Positions 28,864 through 38,666 of a DNA stretch of 64,000 nucleotides are shown piece by piece. Under the pieces are notes generated by a model. That model saw only the letters and a list, made by a program, of their open reading frames with translations, was not told the origin of the DNA and ran no database searches. The position numbers and the translations under genes are program-made. Origin of the DNA: Candidatus Woesearchaeota archaeon (GTDB lineage: Archaea > Nanobdellota > Nanobdellia > Woesearchaeales > GW2011-AR9); assembly GCA_018696595.1 (NCBI GenBank), contig JABHQW010000008.1, positions 204,522 to 268,521 on the forward strand. Direction: 5' to 3'. Within the stretch, counting starts at the first letter, position 1, and each line of letters begins with the position of its first letter.

Positions 28864-29544
28864 ATGAAATTAGCAGCTTTATTCACCGGCGGAAAGGACT
28901 CTGTTTATGCTATTCATTTGGCTCAGAAACAGGGACATGAGATCACTTGCCTAATCACAATTAAATCTGAGAACCCAGATTCTTATATGTTTCATACTCC
29001 AGCAATAGAGTTAACTGAATTGCAAGCAGAAGCAATGGAGATGCCACATGTAATTGCTAGCACAGAAGGAGAAAAAGAGAAAGAGTTAGAAGATTTAGAA
29101 TTAGCGATTAAAACCACAAAAGAAAAGTTTGAATTTGAAGGTGTGATTACTGGTGCTTTATTCTCTGAATATCAAAGTTCAAGGATTGAAAAGATTTGTA
29201 ATAAATTAGGGTTGAAATGTGTTAATCCATTATGGCATAAAAAACAGGAAGAAGAAATGCAAGAGTTAGTTGACAATGGTTTTGAGTTTATCTTCACTTC
29301 TATTGCTGCTTATGGTCTAAATAAGAATTGGTTGAATAAAGTAATTACTAATGAAGATTTAGAAAAGCTAAACAAATTAAAAGATAAAATTGGTTCTAAT
29401 GTTGCTGGCGAAGGCGGGGAGTTCGAGAGTTTAGTATTGGATTGTCCATTATTCAAAAAGAAACTAGTTATTGAAGAATTTGAAATTCAAGAAGAGAATG
29501 AATGTACTGCTAGAATGATTATTACAAAGGCAAAGTTAGAATGA
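28864..29544 (+). CDS. dph6: Diphthine-ammonia ligase family (Dph6) ATP-PPase
   Basis: MKLAALFTGGKDSVYA..., GVITGALFSEYQSSRIEKIC, NVAGEGGEFES. Confidence 0.9.
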   Translation: MKLAALFTGGKDSVYAIHLAQKQGHEITCLITIKSENPDSYMFHTPAIELTELQAEAMEMPHVIASTEGEKEKELEDLELAIKTTKEKFEFEGVITGALFSEYQSSRIEKICNKLGLKCVNPLWHKKQEEEMQELVDNGFEFIFTSIAAYGLNKNWLNKVITNEDLEKLNKLKDKIGSNVAGEGGEFESLVLDCPLFKKKLVIEEFEIQEENECTARMIITKAKLE

Positions 29545-29933
29545 CTACAGTAATCTGCTTTGGAACATTCGATCATTTACATCAAGGCCATTTAAACTAT
29601 TTCTTACAAGCAAAAGAACTGGGAGACTATCTTATCGTTGTTGTTGCTAGAGATAAGAATACAAACAAAGAAACAACTTATAATGAAAATCAAAGATTAA
29701 AAGAAGTAAAACAACAACAGATTGTTGACGAAGCTGTTCTAGGGGATTTAGAAGACAAGTATAAAATAATCAAAGAAAAGAATCCAGACTTTCTTTGTTT
29801 GGGATACGATCAGGAGATTGATGAAAATAAACTAAAAGAAGAATTAGTTAAACTTAATTTATTTCCAGAAATAAAAAGAATGAACCCTTATCAGGAAGAT
29901 AAATATAAAAGTAGTTTGATTAGAAACAAATAA
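29541..29933 (+). CDS. Cytidylyltransferase-like nucleotidyltransferase (RibL/FAD synthase-like)
   Basis: CFGTFDHLHQGHLNYF (HxGH), LCLGYDQ. Confidence 0.8.
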   Translation: MTTVICFGTFDHLHQGHLNYFLQAKELGDYLIVVVARDKNTNKETTYNENQRLKEVKQQQIVDEAVLGDLEDKYKIIKEKNPDFLCLGYDQEIDENKLKEELVKLNLFPEIKRMNPYQEDKYKSSLIRNK

Positions 29934-30752
29934 TTATTTTTTCTTTTTAGCAGTTAAATAACTTTTAAAGATATAAACGTGTTCCCACACAGAAACAGAA
30001 ATTTCTATCAACAAGATAAAAGTAACTACCACTATTGCAATTCCATAAATTTGATTAACTAATAATTCGCTTAAATTCTGAATATTGTTTTTAACAACAG
30101 AAACAAAGATTAAGATTGCTAATACAACTAACCAGGTAACTAAAGATTGATGCCCGTGGGTTTTAACAAAATGGAAATCCTTTTTCAAAGAGTTGTATGC
30201 CCCTTTTTTTTCAAATGTCATTACAGGATAGACAAAGAGTAATCGAATTGAAATAAATACTAAATAAACAAGCATGACTGGGAGGAATATTGCTGCCGCC
30301 AATAAAGCATTTGAAGGTAATAAGAAAAATAACACAATCCCTAAAAGTGTTAATGGTACAAAAATAATCAAATAACTTAAAATGTGAATCCCTAAAGTTG
30401 TTAAGTAATGTTTGTTAGCAAATTTAACCCCTCGAATAAAATCTGTTTTTCCTTTCAAAAGAATATCTTTGATCATGCCATATTTAGCAGTTAGTAAATA
30501 ATTGTCAATTAGTACTACTAGAATCACATAAATAGCTAGGAAAATCCAAGAACTGGGGGTTTGTAAGACAATCTTAAGTAATGAGTATTCACTACTAATA
30601 AAAACATCAAGAATACCAGTAACTAACAAGAATAAGTAAACTAAAATTAGATTTACAGTTAAGATTAAAAGATTAGGAAGAAAAAGTATTTTGTTATTTT
30701 TAACAATTCTCCAACTTACTTCAAACGGGTTTTCCCTCTTTTTTCTCTTCAT
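29934..30752 (-). CDS. Multi-pass membrane protein, unknown function
   Basis: Several hydrophobic helices. Confidence 0.6.
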   Translation of the reverse strand: MKRKKRENPFEVSWRIVKNNKILFLPNLLILTVNLILVYLFLLVTGILDVFISSEYSLLKIVLQTPSSWIFLAIYVILVVLIDNYLLTAKYGMIKDILLKGKTDFIRGVKFANKHYLTTLGIHILSYLIIFVPLTLLGIVLFFLLPSNALLAAAIFLPVMLVYLVFISIRLLFVYPVMTFEKKGAYNSLKKDFHFVKTHGHQSLVTWLVVLAILIFVSVVKNNIQNLSELLVNQIYGIAIVVVTFILLIEISVSVWEHVYIFKSYLTAKKKK

Positions 30753-30878
30753 AGCTTAAAAGAAAGGATTTGGGTTATATATAGTTTTTGTTTGCGGTTG
30801 TGCATTAATTCCCTCGTGATTCCCATTATTTCACATTATTTATATACTAATTAACTATTGTTAACTTAGGTGATAAAA

Positions 30879-31058
30879 ATGGGCTGCAAGGTTTGCGATA
30901 TTGAATTAACTGCAAGTGATTTATTTTATTGCAATTCTTGTGAAAATATCAGAAGACGATGGGAAGTGTATTGTGAGGGTAATAATTTTTATAAGAAAAA
31001 CGGAAGAAACGGGCAACCGGGAAGGAAAAAAAGTACAAAATGGAATCAAACGAACTAA
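30879..31058 (+). CDS. Small CxxC...CxxC zinc-ribbon-like protein
   Basis: MGCKVCDIELTASDLFYCNSC; in-frame Met at 30879. Confidence 0.55.
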   Translation: MGCKVCDIELTASDLFYCNSCENIRRRWEVYCEGNNFYKKNGRNGQPGRKKSTKWNQTN

Positions 31059-31615
31059 AAATAAATGAACAAGCACCAAAGTTTACAGCTGAAGCGTTAC
31101 ATCAAGGAGAAATAAAAAAAGTTAATTTAGATGACTATAAGGGAAAATGGGTGGCCTTAGTTTTTTATCCAGCAGATTTTACTTTTGTTTGTCCAACTGA
31201 GTTAGGAAGCTTAGCTGATAAATATGAAGAATTCAAGCAAGTAAATACAGAAATAATTAGCATTAGTACAGACACTGTTTTTGTCCATAAAGCGTGGGCA
31301 GACAATTCTGAAACAATTAAAAAAATTACTTATCCAATGTTAGCGGATCCGACTGGAAAGATTTGTCGAGCTTATGGGACTTATTTGGAACACGAAGGCC
31401 TAAGTTTAAGGGGGACATTTATTGTTGATCCTGACGGAGTTCTAAAAGCTTACGAATTACATGACAATAGTATTGGTAGAAATAGTGAGGAGTTGATGAG
31501 AAAAATCAAAGCGGCTCAGTTTGTCTATGAGCATGGAGATAAAGTTTGTCCAGCTAATTGGCAACCTGGAAAAGAAACATTAAAGCCAGGATTGGATTTA
31601 GTGGGAAAACTTTGA
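31040..31615 (+). CDS. 2-Cys peroxiredoxin (AhpC-type)
   Basis: VFYPADFTFVCPTELG, resolving-Cys region DKVCPANW. Confidence 0.95.
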   Translation: MESNELKINEQAPKFTAEALHQGEIKKVNLDDYKGKWVALVFYPADFTFVCPTELGSLADKYEEFKQVNTEIISISTDTVFVHKAWADNSETIKKITYPMLADPTGKICRAYGTYLEHEGLSLRGTFIVDPDGVLKAYELHDNSIGRNSEELMRKIKAAQFVYEHGDKVCPANWQPGKETLKPGLDLVGKL

Positions 31616-31650
31616 TTTTTTTAATTTATGTTTTTGAGGGGGTGTTTTAA

Positions 31651-31782
31651 ATGAAAAATGTATGCGAACTATGTGATGAAATGTTAGAAAAAAAAGACAC
31701 AGAAGCAATAGATTATTGTGATCTGTGTAATGATGAGAAAGGAAAAGAGAAAAGATTAAAAAGTTCTTGCTCTTGGTGTTAA
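31651..31782 (+). CDS. 43-aa CxxC...CxxC...CSWC mini-protein, absent from the ORF track
   Basis: MKNVCELCDEMLEKKDTEAIDYCDLCNDEKGKEKRLKSSCSWC; preceded by gagggggt RBS-like tract. Confidence 0.6.
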   Translation: MKNVCELCDEMLEKKDTEAIDYCDLCNDEKGKEKRLKSSCSWC

Positions 31783-31804
31783 TTAAAACAAGAGGTGTAA
31801 TAAA

Positions 31805-32407
31805 ATGAATGAATTTAAACCATTACCTTATGGATACAATGCTTTAGAACCGTTTATCGATGAACAAACAATGAAGATTCATCATAACAAACATCATCAA
31901 GCTTATTTTGATAAATTTACAGCAGCAATTTCTGGAACAGATTTAGAGAATAAAGACGTTAAAGAAATTTTGTCTGATTTAAATCAAATTCCAGAAGAGA
32001 TTAAGACAGCTGTGATTAATAACGGTGGCGGTTTTTATCACCATAGTTTCTTTTGGGAAATCATGAAAATAGATGTTTCTTTTGAAGGCGAAATAGCAGA
32101 AGCTATTAAAGAAAAGTTTGAAAGCTTTGAAAGCTTTAAAGGACAGTTTTCTAAAGCTGCACTCACTGTTTTTGGATCTGGTTGGGCTTGGTTAGTTCTT
32201 AATGAAAATAAAGAATTAGAAATTGTCCAAACAAAAAATCAAGATTGTCCGTTAAGTATAAACAAAATTCCTCTTTTGGCGATTGATGTTTGGGAACATG
32301 CCTATTATTTGAAATACCAAAATAAAAGAGCCGAGTATGTTGAAAACTTTTTTAATGTGATTGATTGGGATAAAGTAAATGAGTTATATAAAGAGGCAAA
32401 ACAATGA
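31805..32407 (+). CDS. sod: Fe/Mn superoxide dismutase
   Basis: LPYGYNALEPFIDEQTMKIHHNKHHQAY, DVWEHAYYLKYQNKRAEY. Confidence 0.97.
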   Translation: MNEFKPLPYGYNALEPFIDEQTMKIHHNKHHQAYFDKFTAAISGTDLENKDVKEILSDLNQIPEEIKTAVINNGGGFYHHSFFWEIMKIDVSFEGEIAEAIKEKFESFESFKGQFSKAALTVFGSGWAWLVLNENKELEIVQTKNQDCPLSINKIPLLAIDVWEHAYYLKYQNKRAEYVENFFNVIDWDKVNELYKEAKQ

Positions 32408-32988
32408 AAATAAATAATCGAGAAATACAATTTCCTTTAAACAAGATTTTTCCAAAACGTTGGTCTCCAAGATCATTTAATGGTAAAAAATTAACCAAAA
32501 CACAAATCATGACCTTATTTGAAGCTGCTCGTTGGTCTCCAAGTGCGTTTAATGGGCAACCTTGGAAATTTGTTTACACTGAAAGAGGAGATAAGAATTG
32601 GAAAAGATTGTTGAATTTACTAATTCCATTCAACCAAATGTGGGTTAAGAATAGCTCTCTGTTAGTTTTTGTAATCTCTAATAAGAAGTTTGAGTATAAT
32701 GGTAAATCAAATAAAACCCATTCTTTTGATGTTGGTGCTGCATGGATGTCTGTTGCTTTACAGGCATCATTAATGGGTCTTGCGGCCCATGGGATGAGTG
32801 GTATTAATTATAAGAAAGCAACTGAAGTACTAAAAATACCAAAAAACTACAAATTGGAAATGGCTTTTGCTGTTGGTAAGAAAGATTTAAAATCAAAATT
32901 ACCCGCGGATTTCCAAAAAATGGAAGTTCAATCAGATAGAAATAAAGTTAATAAATTCATATCTAAAGGAACATTTGTTTGGAAATAA
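32404..32988 (+). CDS. Nitroreductase-family protein
   Basis: RWSPRSFNGKKLT, ARWSPSAFNGQPWKFVY. Confidence 0.93.
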   Translation: MKINNREIQFPLNKIFPKRWSPRSFNGKKLTKTQIMTLFEAARWSPSAFNGQPWKFVYTERGDKNWKRLLNLLIPFNQMWVKNSSLLVFVISNKKFEYNGKSNKTHSFDVGAAWMSVALQASLMGLAAHGMSGINYKKATEVLKIPKNYKLEMAFAVGKKDLKSKLPADFQKMEVQSDRNKVNKFISKGTFVWK

Positions 32989-33059
32989 AGAAAAATAAAA
33001 TTTAATTTTAATAGTAATTTTTTTAATTTTTTAATAAGTCTAAATGGAGGTAGATTAAA

Positions 33060-33341
33060 ATGGAAAAATGTAATGAAAATAAATGTGGTAGTGAGAAAGA
33101 ATCTTGTTATAGTACTGGTTGTGATATGACTGATGCTATGTTAAGATTGGCAGATAAAGCTTGGGAAGAGCTAATGCTTGAAAAAATGAAAAAAGTTTTT
33201 GAAGAACATAATGGGGAAAGGATGAATAAAGTTGCTCAGGTGACTGTTGATTCTGCCAATGCGCATTGGAAAACTAAAATGGAAGCAATGGGAAACAAGC
33301 ATAATGCAAAAATTAAATTACAAGAAGCTTTTAGGGGTTAA
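33060..33341 (+). CDS. Cys-rich small helical protein, unknown
   Basis: ORF with RBS-like ggagg upstream; N-terminal CNENKCGSEKESCYSTGC. Confidence 0.5.
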   Translation: MEKCNENKCGSEKESCYSTGCDMTDAMLRLADKAWEELMLEKMKKVFEEHNGERMNKVAQVTVDSANAHWKTKMEAMGNKHNAKIKLQEAFRG

Positions 33342-33356
33342 AAACCCCTTTTTTTT
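33333..33356 (+). terminator. Rho-independent-like hairpin plus U tract
   Basis: AGGGGTT-AAA-AACCCCT followed by T8, overlapping stop codon. Confidence 0.65.
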
Positions 33357-33357
33357 A

Positions 33358-35541
33358 TTACAACCTTTTTCTTTTCAATAACAAACTATTTGTAATTACA
33401 CTTACGCTAGACAAGGCCATTGCTCCGCCCGCAATCATCGGACTAAGTAACCAGCCAGTCCAGGGATATAATACTCCTGCAGCAACGGGGATGCCTAAAA
33501 CATTGTAAAACAAAGCCCAGAACATATTCTGTCTGATTTTACTCATCGTCATCTTGCTTAACTTTATTGCTTTAGGAATATCTAACAAAGAATCTCGCAT
33601 TAAAACAATGCTACCAGTTTCCATTGCTACATCTGTTCCTGAACCCATAGCGATACCAATATCTGCTTGTGCTAACATTGGCGCATCGTTAATTCCGTCA
33701 CCAACAGCAGCAATCTTGCCTTTACGTTGTAACTTTTTAACATGCTTAGCTTTCTCACCAGGAAGAACTTCAGCAAAGTAATTCTTTATGCCAGCTTTCT
33801 TAGCAATAGCTTTAGCAGTTCTTTCATTATCTCCAGTAATCATATAAACTTTTATTCCTAATTTTTGTAAAGCCCTGATTGCTTTAGGAGAATCTTCTTT
33901 AATTTCATCAGCAACAGCAATAACTCCTAACACTTTCTTCCCTTGAGCAAGAATCATCGCAGTTTTACCTTCAGTTTCTAAATTTTCAATTCTCTTTTTG
34001 AAAGTGGACAAATTAACTTTCCTTTCTTGCATTAACCTTAGATTTCCTAAATAGTATTCTTTTCCAGCAAATTTTGCTTTTACACCTTTTCCAGTAATTG
34101 ATTTAAAGCCAGTAATTTTTTTAATTTTAATTTTCTTGGCTTTAGTTTTATTAACAATCGCTTCCCCTAAAGGATGTTCAGAACTGTTTTCAATACTGCC
34201 CGCAATTTCTAACAGTTTGTTTTCAGTTAATCCTTTGCTAACAACTAAATCAGTAACTTCGGGCTGTCCTTTAGTAATTGTTCCGGTCTTATCAAAAACA
34301 ACATATTTTAATTTGTGAGCAGTTTCTAAAGCATCTCCACCTTTGATTAGGATCCCTCGTTTAGCGCCTTTACCTGTACCAACCATGATTGCTGTAGGGG
34401 TAGCTAATCCTAATGCACAAGGACAAGCAATAACTAATACTGCTACAGCAGCAATGATTGCAAAACCAACTTCTGCTTTAATGATAGAAAACCAAACTGT
34501 AAAAGTTAAGAGAGCAATAAAAATAACTATTGGCACGAAGTAAGCAGAAACTGCATCAGCAAATCTTTGAATTGGCGCTTTCTTAGTTTGTGCTTCTTCA
34601 ATTAATTTAATTATTCTTGAAAGAGTAGTTTCTGACCCCACTTTAGTTGCTTTAAATCTAAAACTGCCAACTTTGTTAATTGTTGAACCAATAACTGGAT
34701 CACCTTTCTTCTTTTCTACAGGAATACTTTCTCCCGTAACTAGGGATTCATCAAGTGTAGAATGGCCTTCTGTAATAACTCCATCAACAGGAACTTTTTC
34801 TCCTGGTTTAACAATAACCACATCCCCTTCTTGAACTTCATCAATAGGGATTTTCATTTCTTTTCTGTTTCTAATAACTGTAGCAGTTTTTGCACCAATC
34901 TTCATTAACTTAGAAATTGCTTCAGAGGTTCTTCCTTTTGCTTTTGCTTCTAAATATTTTCCAAATATTACTAATGTGATCAATACAGCAGAAGCTTCAA
35001 AGTATTGGTGGCCTGTTCCCGAGAGAACAACATAAACTGAATAAAAATAAGCTGCACTTGTTCCTAAGGCAACTAAGGAATCCATGTTAGCAGATTTGTT
35101 TTTTAATGCCATCCAACTTCCTTGATAAAATTGCCAACCAATATAGAATTGAATTGGTGTAGCTAAAAACCACATCAAATAATCTTGAAATGCAAACAAT
35201 GGTGTTTTCATGAAAAACATTCCTAAGATGAATGCGGGTATAGCGAAGATTGCACTTAAGATAACTTTATTTCTTAATTTTTTCAAATCATCCTTGCCTT
35301 TCTTTTCTTCCTTTCTGAAATCTTTTTCTTTAGAAATATAACCAGAATAACCTTTATTTTTAATACTCTGAATTAATTTCTGTTCATCAGTAATGTTTGG
35401 ATTAAATTCGATCGTAGCTTTTTCTGTAGAAAAGTTTACGTTAGCAGACTTCACTCCTTTTTCTTTATTGAGTGCTTTATCAATTATCTTTGCACAACTC
35501 GCGCAAGTCATTCCTGAAATCTTTATGTTAGTTTTCTTCAT
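33358..35541 (-). CDS. copA: Copper-translocating P1B-type ATPase
   Basis: HMA GMTCASCA, CPCALGLATP, DKTGTITKG, GDGINDAP, TGES. Confidence 0.96.
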   Translation of the reverse strand: MKKTNIKISGMTCASCAKIIDKALNKEKGVKSANVNFSTEKATIEFNPNITDEQKLIQSIKNKGYSGYISKEKDFRKEEKKGKDDLKKLRNKVILSAIFAIPAFILGMFFMKTPLFAFQDYLMWFLATPIQFYIGWQFYQGSWMALKNKSANMDSLVALGTSAAYFYSVYVVLSGTGHQYFEASAVLITLVIFGKYLEAKAKGRTSEAISKLMKIGAKTATVIRNRKEMKIPIDEVQEGDVVIVKPGEKVPVDGVITEGHSTLDESLVTGESIPVEKKKGDPVIGSTINKVGSFRFKATKVGSETTLSRIIKLIEEAQTKKAPIQRFADAVSAYFVPIVIFIALLTFTVWFSIIKAEVGFAIIAAVAVLVIACPCALGLATPTAIMVGTGKGAKRGILIKGGDALETAHKLKYVVFDKTGTITKGQPEVTDLVVSKGLTENKLLEIAGSIENSSEHPLGEAIVNKTKAKKIKIKKITGFKSITGKGVKAKFAGKEYYLGNLRLMQERKVNLSTFKKRIENLETEGKTAMILAQGKKVLGVIAVADEIKEDSPKAIRALQKLGIKVYMITGDNERTAKAIAKKAGIKNYFAEVLPGEKAKHVKKLQRKGKIAAVGDGINDAPMLAQADIGIAMGSGTDVAMETGSIVLMRDSLLDIPKAIKLSKMTMSKIRQNMFWALFYNVLGIPVAAGVLYPWTGWLLSPMIAGGAMALSSVSVITNSLLLKRKRL

Positions 35542-35602
35542 TTTATCTTCTCCGTTTTATGATAATATAAACATTTTATTTAATTCTTTCTAAGGGAGTA
35601 GT

Positions 35603-37042
35603 TTAACCACCGCAACCACATCCCCCTCCAGAAGAGCCACAACTGCCCCCCTTAGGAACTTCTACTTCATTTAAAGCTTGATTAGCAGAACTACCATCCA
35701 CTTCATCTTGGACAATGAAAACACCAGGAATCATTCCCATCCAACAGCTCCAGGAAATAGTACCTGTTTCTGTAGGTGTAAATTCAATAGTTTGTTCTCC
35801 TTGTTTAATATCAAACTTTAATCCTAATTTTGGAACCTGAATTGCGTTATTACAACCATTAAGTTCTTTTGCATTAATGATCCATTTTACTGGGACGCCT
35901 TTCTTGAGAACAAATTTATCAGGACTCCAACCATAACGATTAACTTCCATTCTGATTTCTTGATAACCATCTTTGAAAACTAAAGAACTTTCAACACCAT
36001 CAATTCCTGAATCTCCATTACCAAAAGAATCAAAACCAGCAGTTAAAGAATTGTAATCATAACCAGTACCAGTTAAAGATATTCCTCGGTTAATCATTAC
36101 TAATCCTAAAACGATTACAATTACTCCAGAAGCTTTTAATATCTTATGTGTTGCTTTTTTACTAATGATGCTTGTTAAATAACCAAAGCCGAGCATTACT
36201 GGTAAAGTACCAAGAGCAAAAATAAATAATAATTTAGCACCTTCAACCATACTTCCTGTTCCGGCAGCCATAATGTAAATGGCTTGTAAAGGTCCGCAAG
36301 CAATCATTAATCCGTTAAGTAAACCGATTATTAAAGGATTATTGGAATGTTCTTTCTTTCCTTTCCTTAAAAATTTGTTTAAGAATTGAGGCATTGCTAT
36401 TTTGAATTTTCTTAATCCAGGGAAGACATTTAACATCTTCAGTCCAAAGATTACTAAAAACAATCCAGCAAGAATTCCCGCCCATCCTCTAATTGCAGGA
36501 GTAAAAGCGATAATACTTCCCAATAATCCAAAAATTGCTCCAATGACCGTATAAGAGATCAATTTTCCAATTGCATAAGATAAATGTAACTTAGCTGGCT
36601 TCTTTCCTTCTTTAACGCCTTTAGCAGTATAAGAAACAACAAAGCCACCACACATTCCTACACAATGAAATCCTGTTAATAATCCAACAACAAATAGTAA
36701 TCCATAACCCATATTTTGACTGATTGCTGGAATTTCAATTCTGCCATACAATTGCCAAGCAAAATACATGACTAAAATAAACCCAATAGCTGCAAAACTC
36801 CAAGCTAACCAATTTGTTTTTTTAGTTTCTTCTCCCAACTCACAAAGATAACCCTTTTCTTCGATTACTTTTTTAATTTCTGAATAATTAGTTTTGTTAC
36901 TATCAAACTCAACTTCAGCTTTTTCTGTGGCATAATCAATATCAATACCTCTCACACCTTCTAATTTTAAAACTTGTTTAGCAATAATATTTTCACAGCT
37001 ATTACAAGTCATTCCTTTAGTTTTAAACTTCTTTTTTATCAT
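35603..37042 (-). CDS. HMA + UreH/SafE-like transmembrane + cupredoxin-like fusion with CGCGG tail
   Basis: GMTCNSCE N-terminus; GFHCVGMCGGFVVSY; C-terminal WSPDKFVLKKGVPVKW...WSCWMGM. Confidence 0.8.
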   Translation of the reverse strand: MIKKKFKTKGMTCNSCENIIAKQVLKLEGVRGIDIDYATEKAEVEFDSNKTNYSEIKKVIEEKGYLCELGEETKKTNWLAWSFAAIGFILVMYFAWQLYGRIEIPAISQNMGYGLLFVVGLLTGFHCVGMCGGFVVSYTAKGVKEGKKPAKLHLSYAIGKLISYTVIGAIFGLLGSIIAFTPAIRGWAGILAGLFLVIFGLKMLNVFPGLRKFKIAMPQFLNKFLRKGKKEHSNNPLIIGLLNGLMIACGPLQAIYIMAAGTGSMVEGAKLLFIFALGTLPVMLGFGYLTSIISKKATHKILKASGVIVIVLGLVMINRGISLTGTGYDYNSLTAGFDSFGNGDSGIDGVESSLVFKDGYQEIRMEVNRYGWSPDKFVLKKGVPVKWIINAKELNGCNNAIQVPKLGLKFDIKQGEQTIEFTPTETGTISWSCWMGMIPGVFIVQDEVDGSSANQALNEVEVPKGGSCGSSGGGCGCGG

Positions 37043-37548
37043 TGTAATTTTAAATCACCCTCTTTTTCTTTTATTTTGATTAATTTGTTTAATTTTAAGT
37101 TATAATAACTGCTAATTGTAATCCCCAAGATTGTTATTTGTGAAACTAAACAGAAAATACAAAGTGCTTTGATCAGAAAAAATTCTGCATAAGTTAAATA
37201 TAAAGAAACCCCTAATGCAATAACTGAAAAAGCCAACAAGTTTTCTGCTGAAATAGTTTTTCTTAATATTTTTTTCTCTTTTATCTTTTTCAATAAGTTT
37301 TCTTTTGACAAACTAAAACTTATCAATCCTAAAAATGAGTACCCTAATAATCCTAAAAACGCAACGGGAATTCCAAACACTTCTGCATATTTGCTTTGTT
37401 TAACTATACTACATTGAAATGTTCCGTTTAAATCACAAGGGCTATTTAATGTTGAATAATGAAGATATGTTAAATAACCAGAAAGAACGATTCCCAAAAT
37501 AGAAAGAAAAAAAATAAATTTCAGTAAGTTCTGTTGTTTTATTCTCAT
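37039..37548 (-). CDS. VKOR-family disulfide oxidoreductase
   Basis: FQCSIVKQSKYAEVFGIPVAFLGLLGY and CIFC. Confidence 0.85.
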   Translation of the reverse strand: MRIKQQNLLKFIFFLSILGIVLSGYLTYLHYSTLNSPCDLNGTFQCSIVKQSKYAEVFGIPVAFLGLLGYSFLGLISFSLSKENLLKKIKEKKILRKTISAENLLAFSVIALGVSLYLTYAEFFLIKALCIFCLVSQITILGITISSYYNLKLNKLIKIKEKEGDLKLQ

Positions 37549-37742
37549 TCTACTTTGTAACCTTCTTTTTCAATTGCTTTTTTGATTTTTTCTTCAGTAA
37601 TTTTACTTTCATCAAATTCAATTGCAGCAGTACCTTTCTCACTATCAACTTCACTCTTTACATCTAAGTCATCTAGTGCATCTTCGATTAACATTTTACA
37701 ACTTTTACAATGCATTCCTTTAATTTTCAGATTTATTTTCAT
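37545..37742 (-). CDS. HMA-domain metallochaperone (CopZ-like)
   Basis: IKGMHCKSCKMLIEDALDDL. Confidence 0.9.
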   Translation of the reverse strand: MKINLKIKGMHCKSCKMLIEDALDDLDVKSEVDSEKGTAAIEFDESKITEEKIKKAIEKEGYKVE

Positions 37743-37755
37743 TTTATTTTTACCT

Positions 37756-38598
37756 CTACTTACTTAGTTCTGCTTCAATCACTTGTTCAAACACAGAGAA
37801 AGGTTGTGCTCCAGAAACAAGATTGCCATTAATGAAAAATGCTGGTGTTCCTGAAACTCCTAATTGTTGACCAGCAATGAAATCATCTTGTACTTCTTTA
37901 GCCATTTCTCCAGAATCTAACATCTTATCAAATTTTCCACCATCTAAACCGATTTCTCGAGCATATTGTTTGAATGAAGCTACTCCGCCAGCTACGCCTT
38001 TCTCAAACAGTAAGTCATGCATTTCAAAATATTTCTCGTCTCCGCCTAATTCTCCAGCAACTTCAGCGGCTTCTGCTGCTTTCTGAGCATTCTGGTGGAA
38101 ACTTAATGGGAAATCTCTGTAAATGAATTTTACTTTTCCAGTATCAATATAGTTCTTTTCAATTTGTTGTAAAGATTGATCATAAAATTTAGTACAAAAT
38201 GGACATTCATAATCACTGAACTCAACTATGGTTACGGGTGCATCTTTATCTCCTTTAATGGAGTCATCATCAATGTAAGTGGCCATATCAACTGCAGGTG
38301 CGTTATTATTAGATGGAACGGCTGCCTGACTTGGAACATCAACAACTTCATTATTCTCAACTGCAACTCCTGAAAGTGCAGAAATCTTTACAGCAACAAA
38401 TAGTAACAATAAAACTTGAATCACTACTGCAACTGCTAAAAACTTTTGGAAACTATTTAGTTTTGTTCCACAACAAGAATCTTTCACTTTCTTGTGTTCT
38501 TGTTTATTTTCTACATGTGCTTCTTTATGGGCTGTATGTTCCTTATGGGCATGATGTTCAGGTTTCTTTTCTTCATGTTCCTTTTCATAGTGTGTCAT
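37756..38598 (-). CDS. DsbA-family thiol oxidoreductase with His-rich cytoplasmic N-terminus and TM anchor
   Basis: VTIVEFSDYECPFCTKFY, GVSGTPAFFINGNLVSGAQPF. Confidence 0.9.
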   Translation of the reverse strand: MTHYEKEHEEKKPEHHAHKEHTAHKEAHVENKQEHKKVKDSCCGTKLNSFQKFLAVAVVIQVLLLLFVAVKISALSGVAVENNEVVDVPSQAAVPSNNNAPAVDMATYIDDDSIKGDKDAPVTIVEFSDYECPFCTKFYDQSLQQIEKNYIDTGKVKFIYRDFPLSFHQNAQKAAEAAEVAGELGGDEKYFEMHDLLFEKGVAGGVASFKQYAREIGLDGGKFDKMLDSGEMAKEVQDDFIAGQQLGVSGTPAFFINGNLVSGAQPFSVFEQVIEAELSK

Positions 38599-38666
38599 TT
38601 TGTTTAAAACCTCCAGTTTTTAACATGCAAAAATCATGTAATGATTTTTTAGCATATTTACCTCTT

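Noticed and set aside
33554-35593. Plus-strand ORFs inside copA
   Set aside because: Antisense to conserved P-type ATPase motifs; no independent support.
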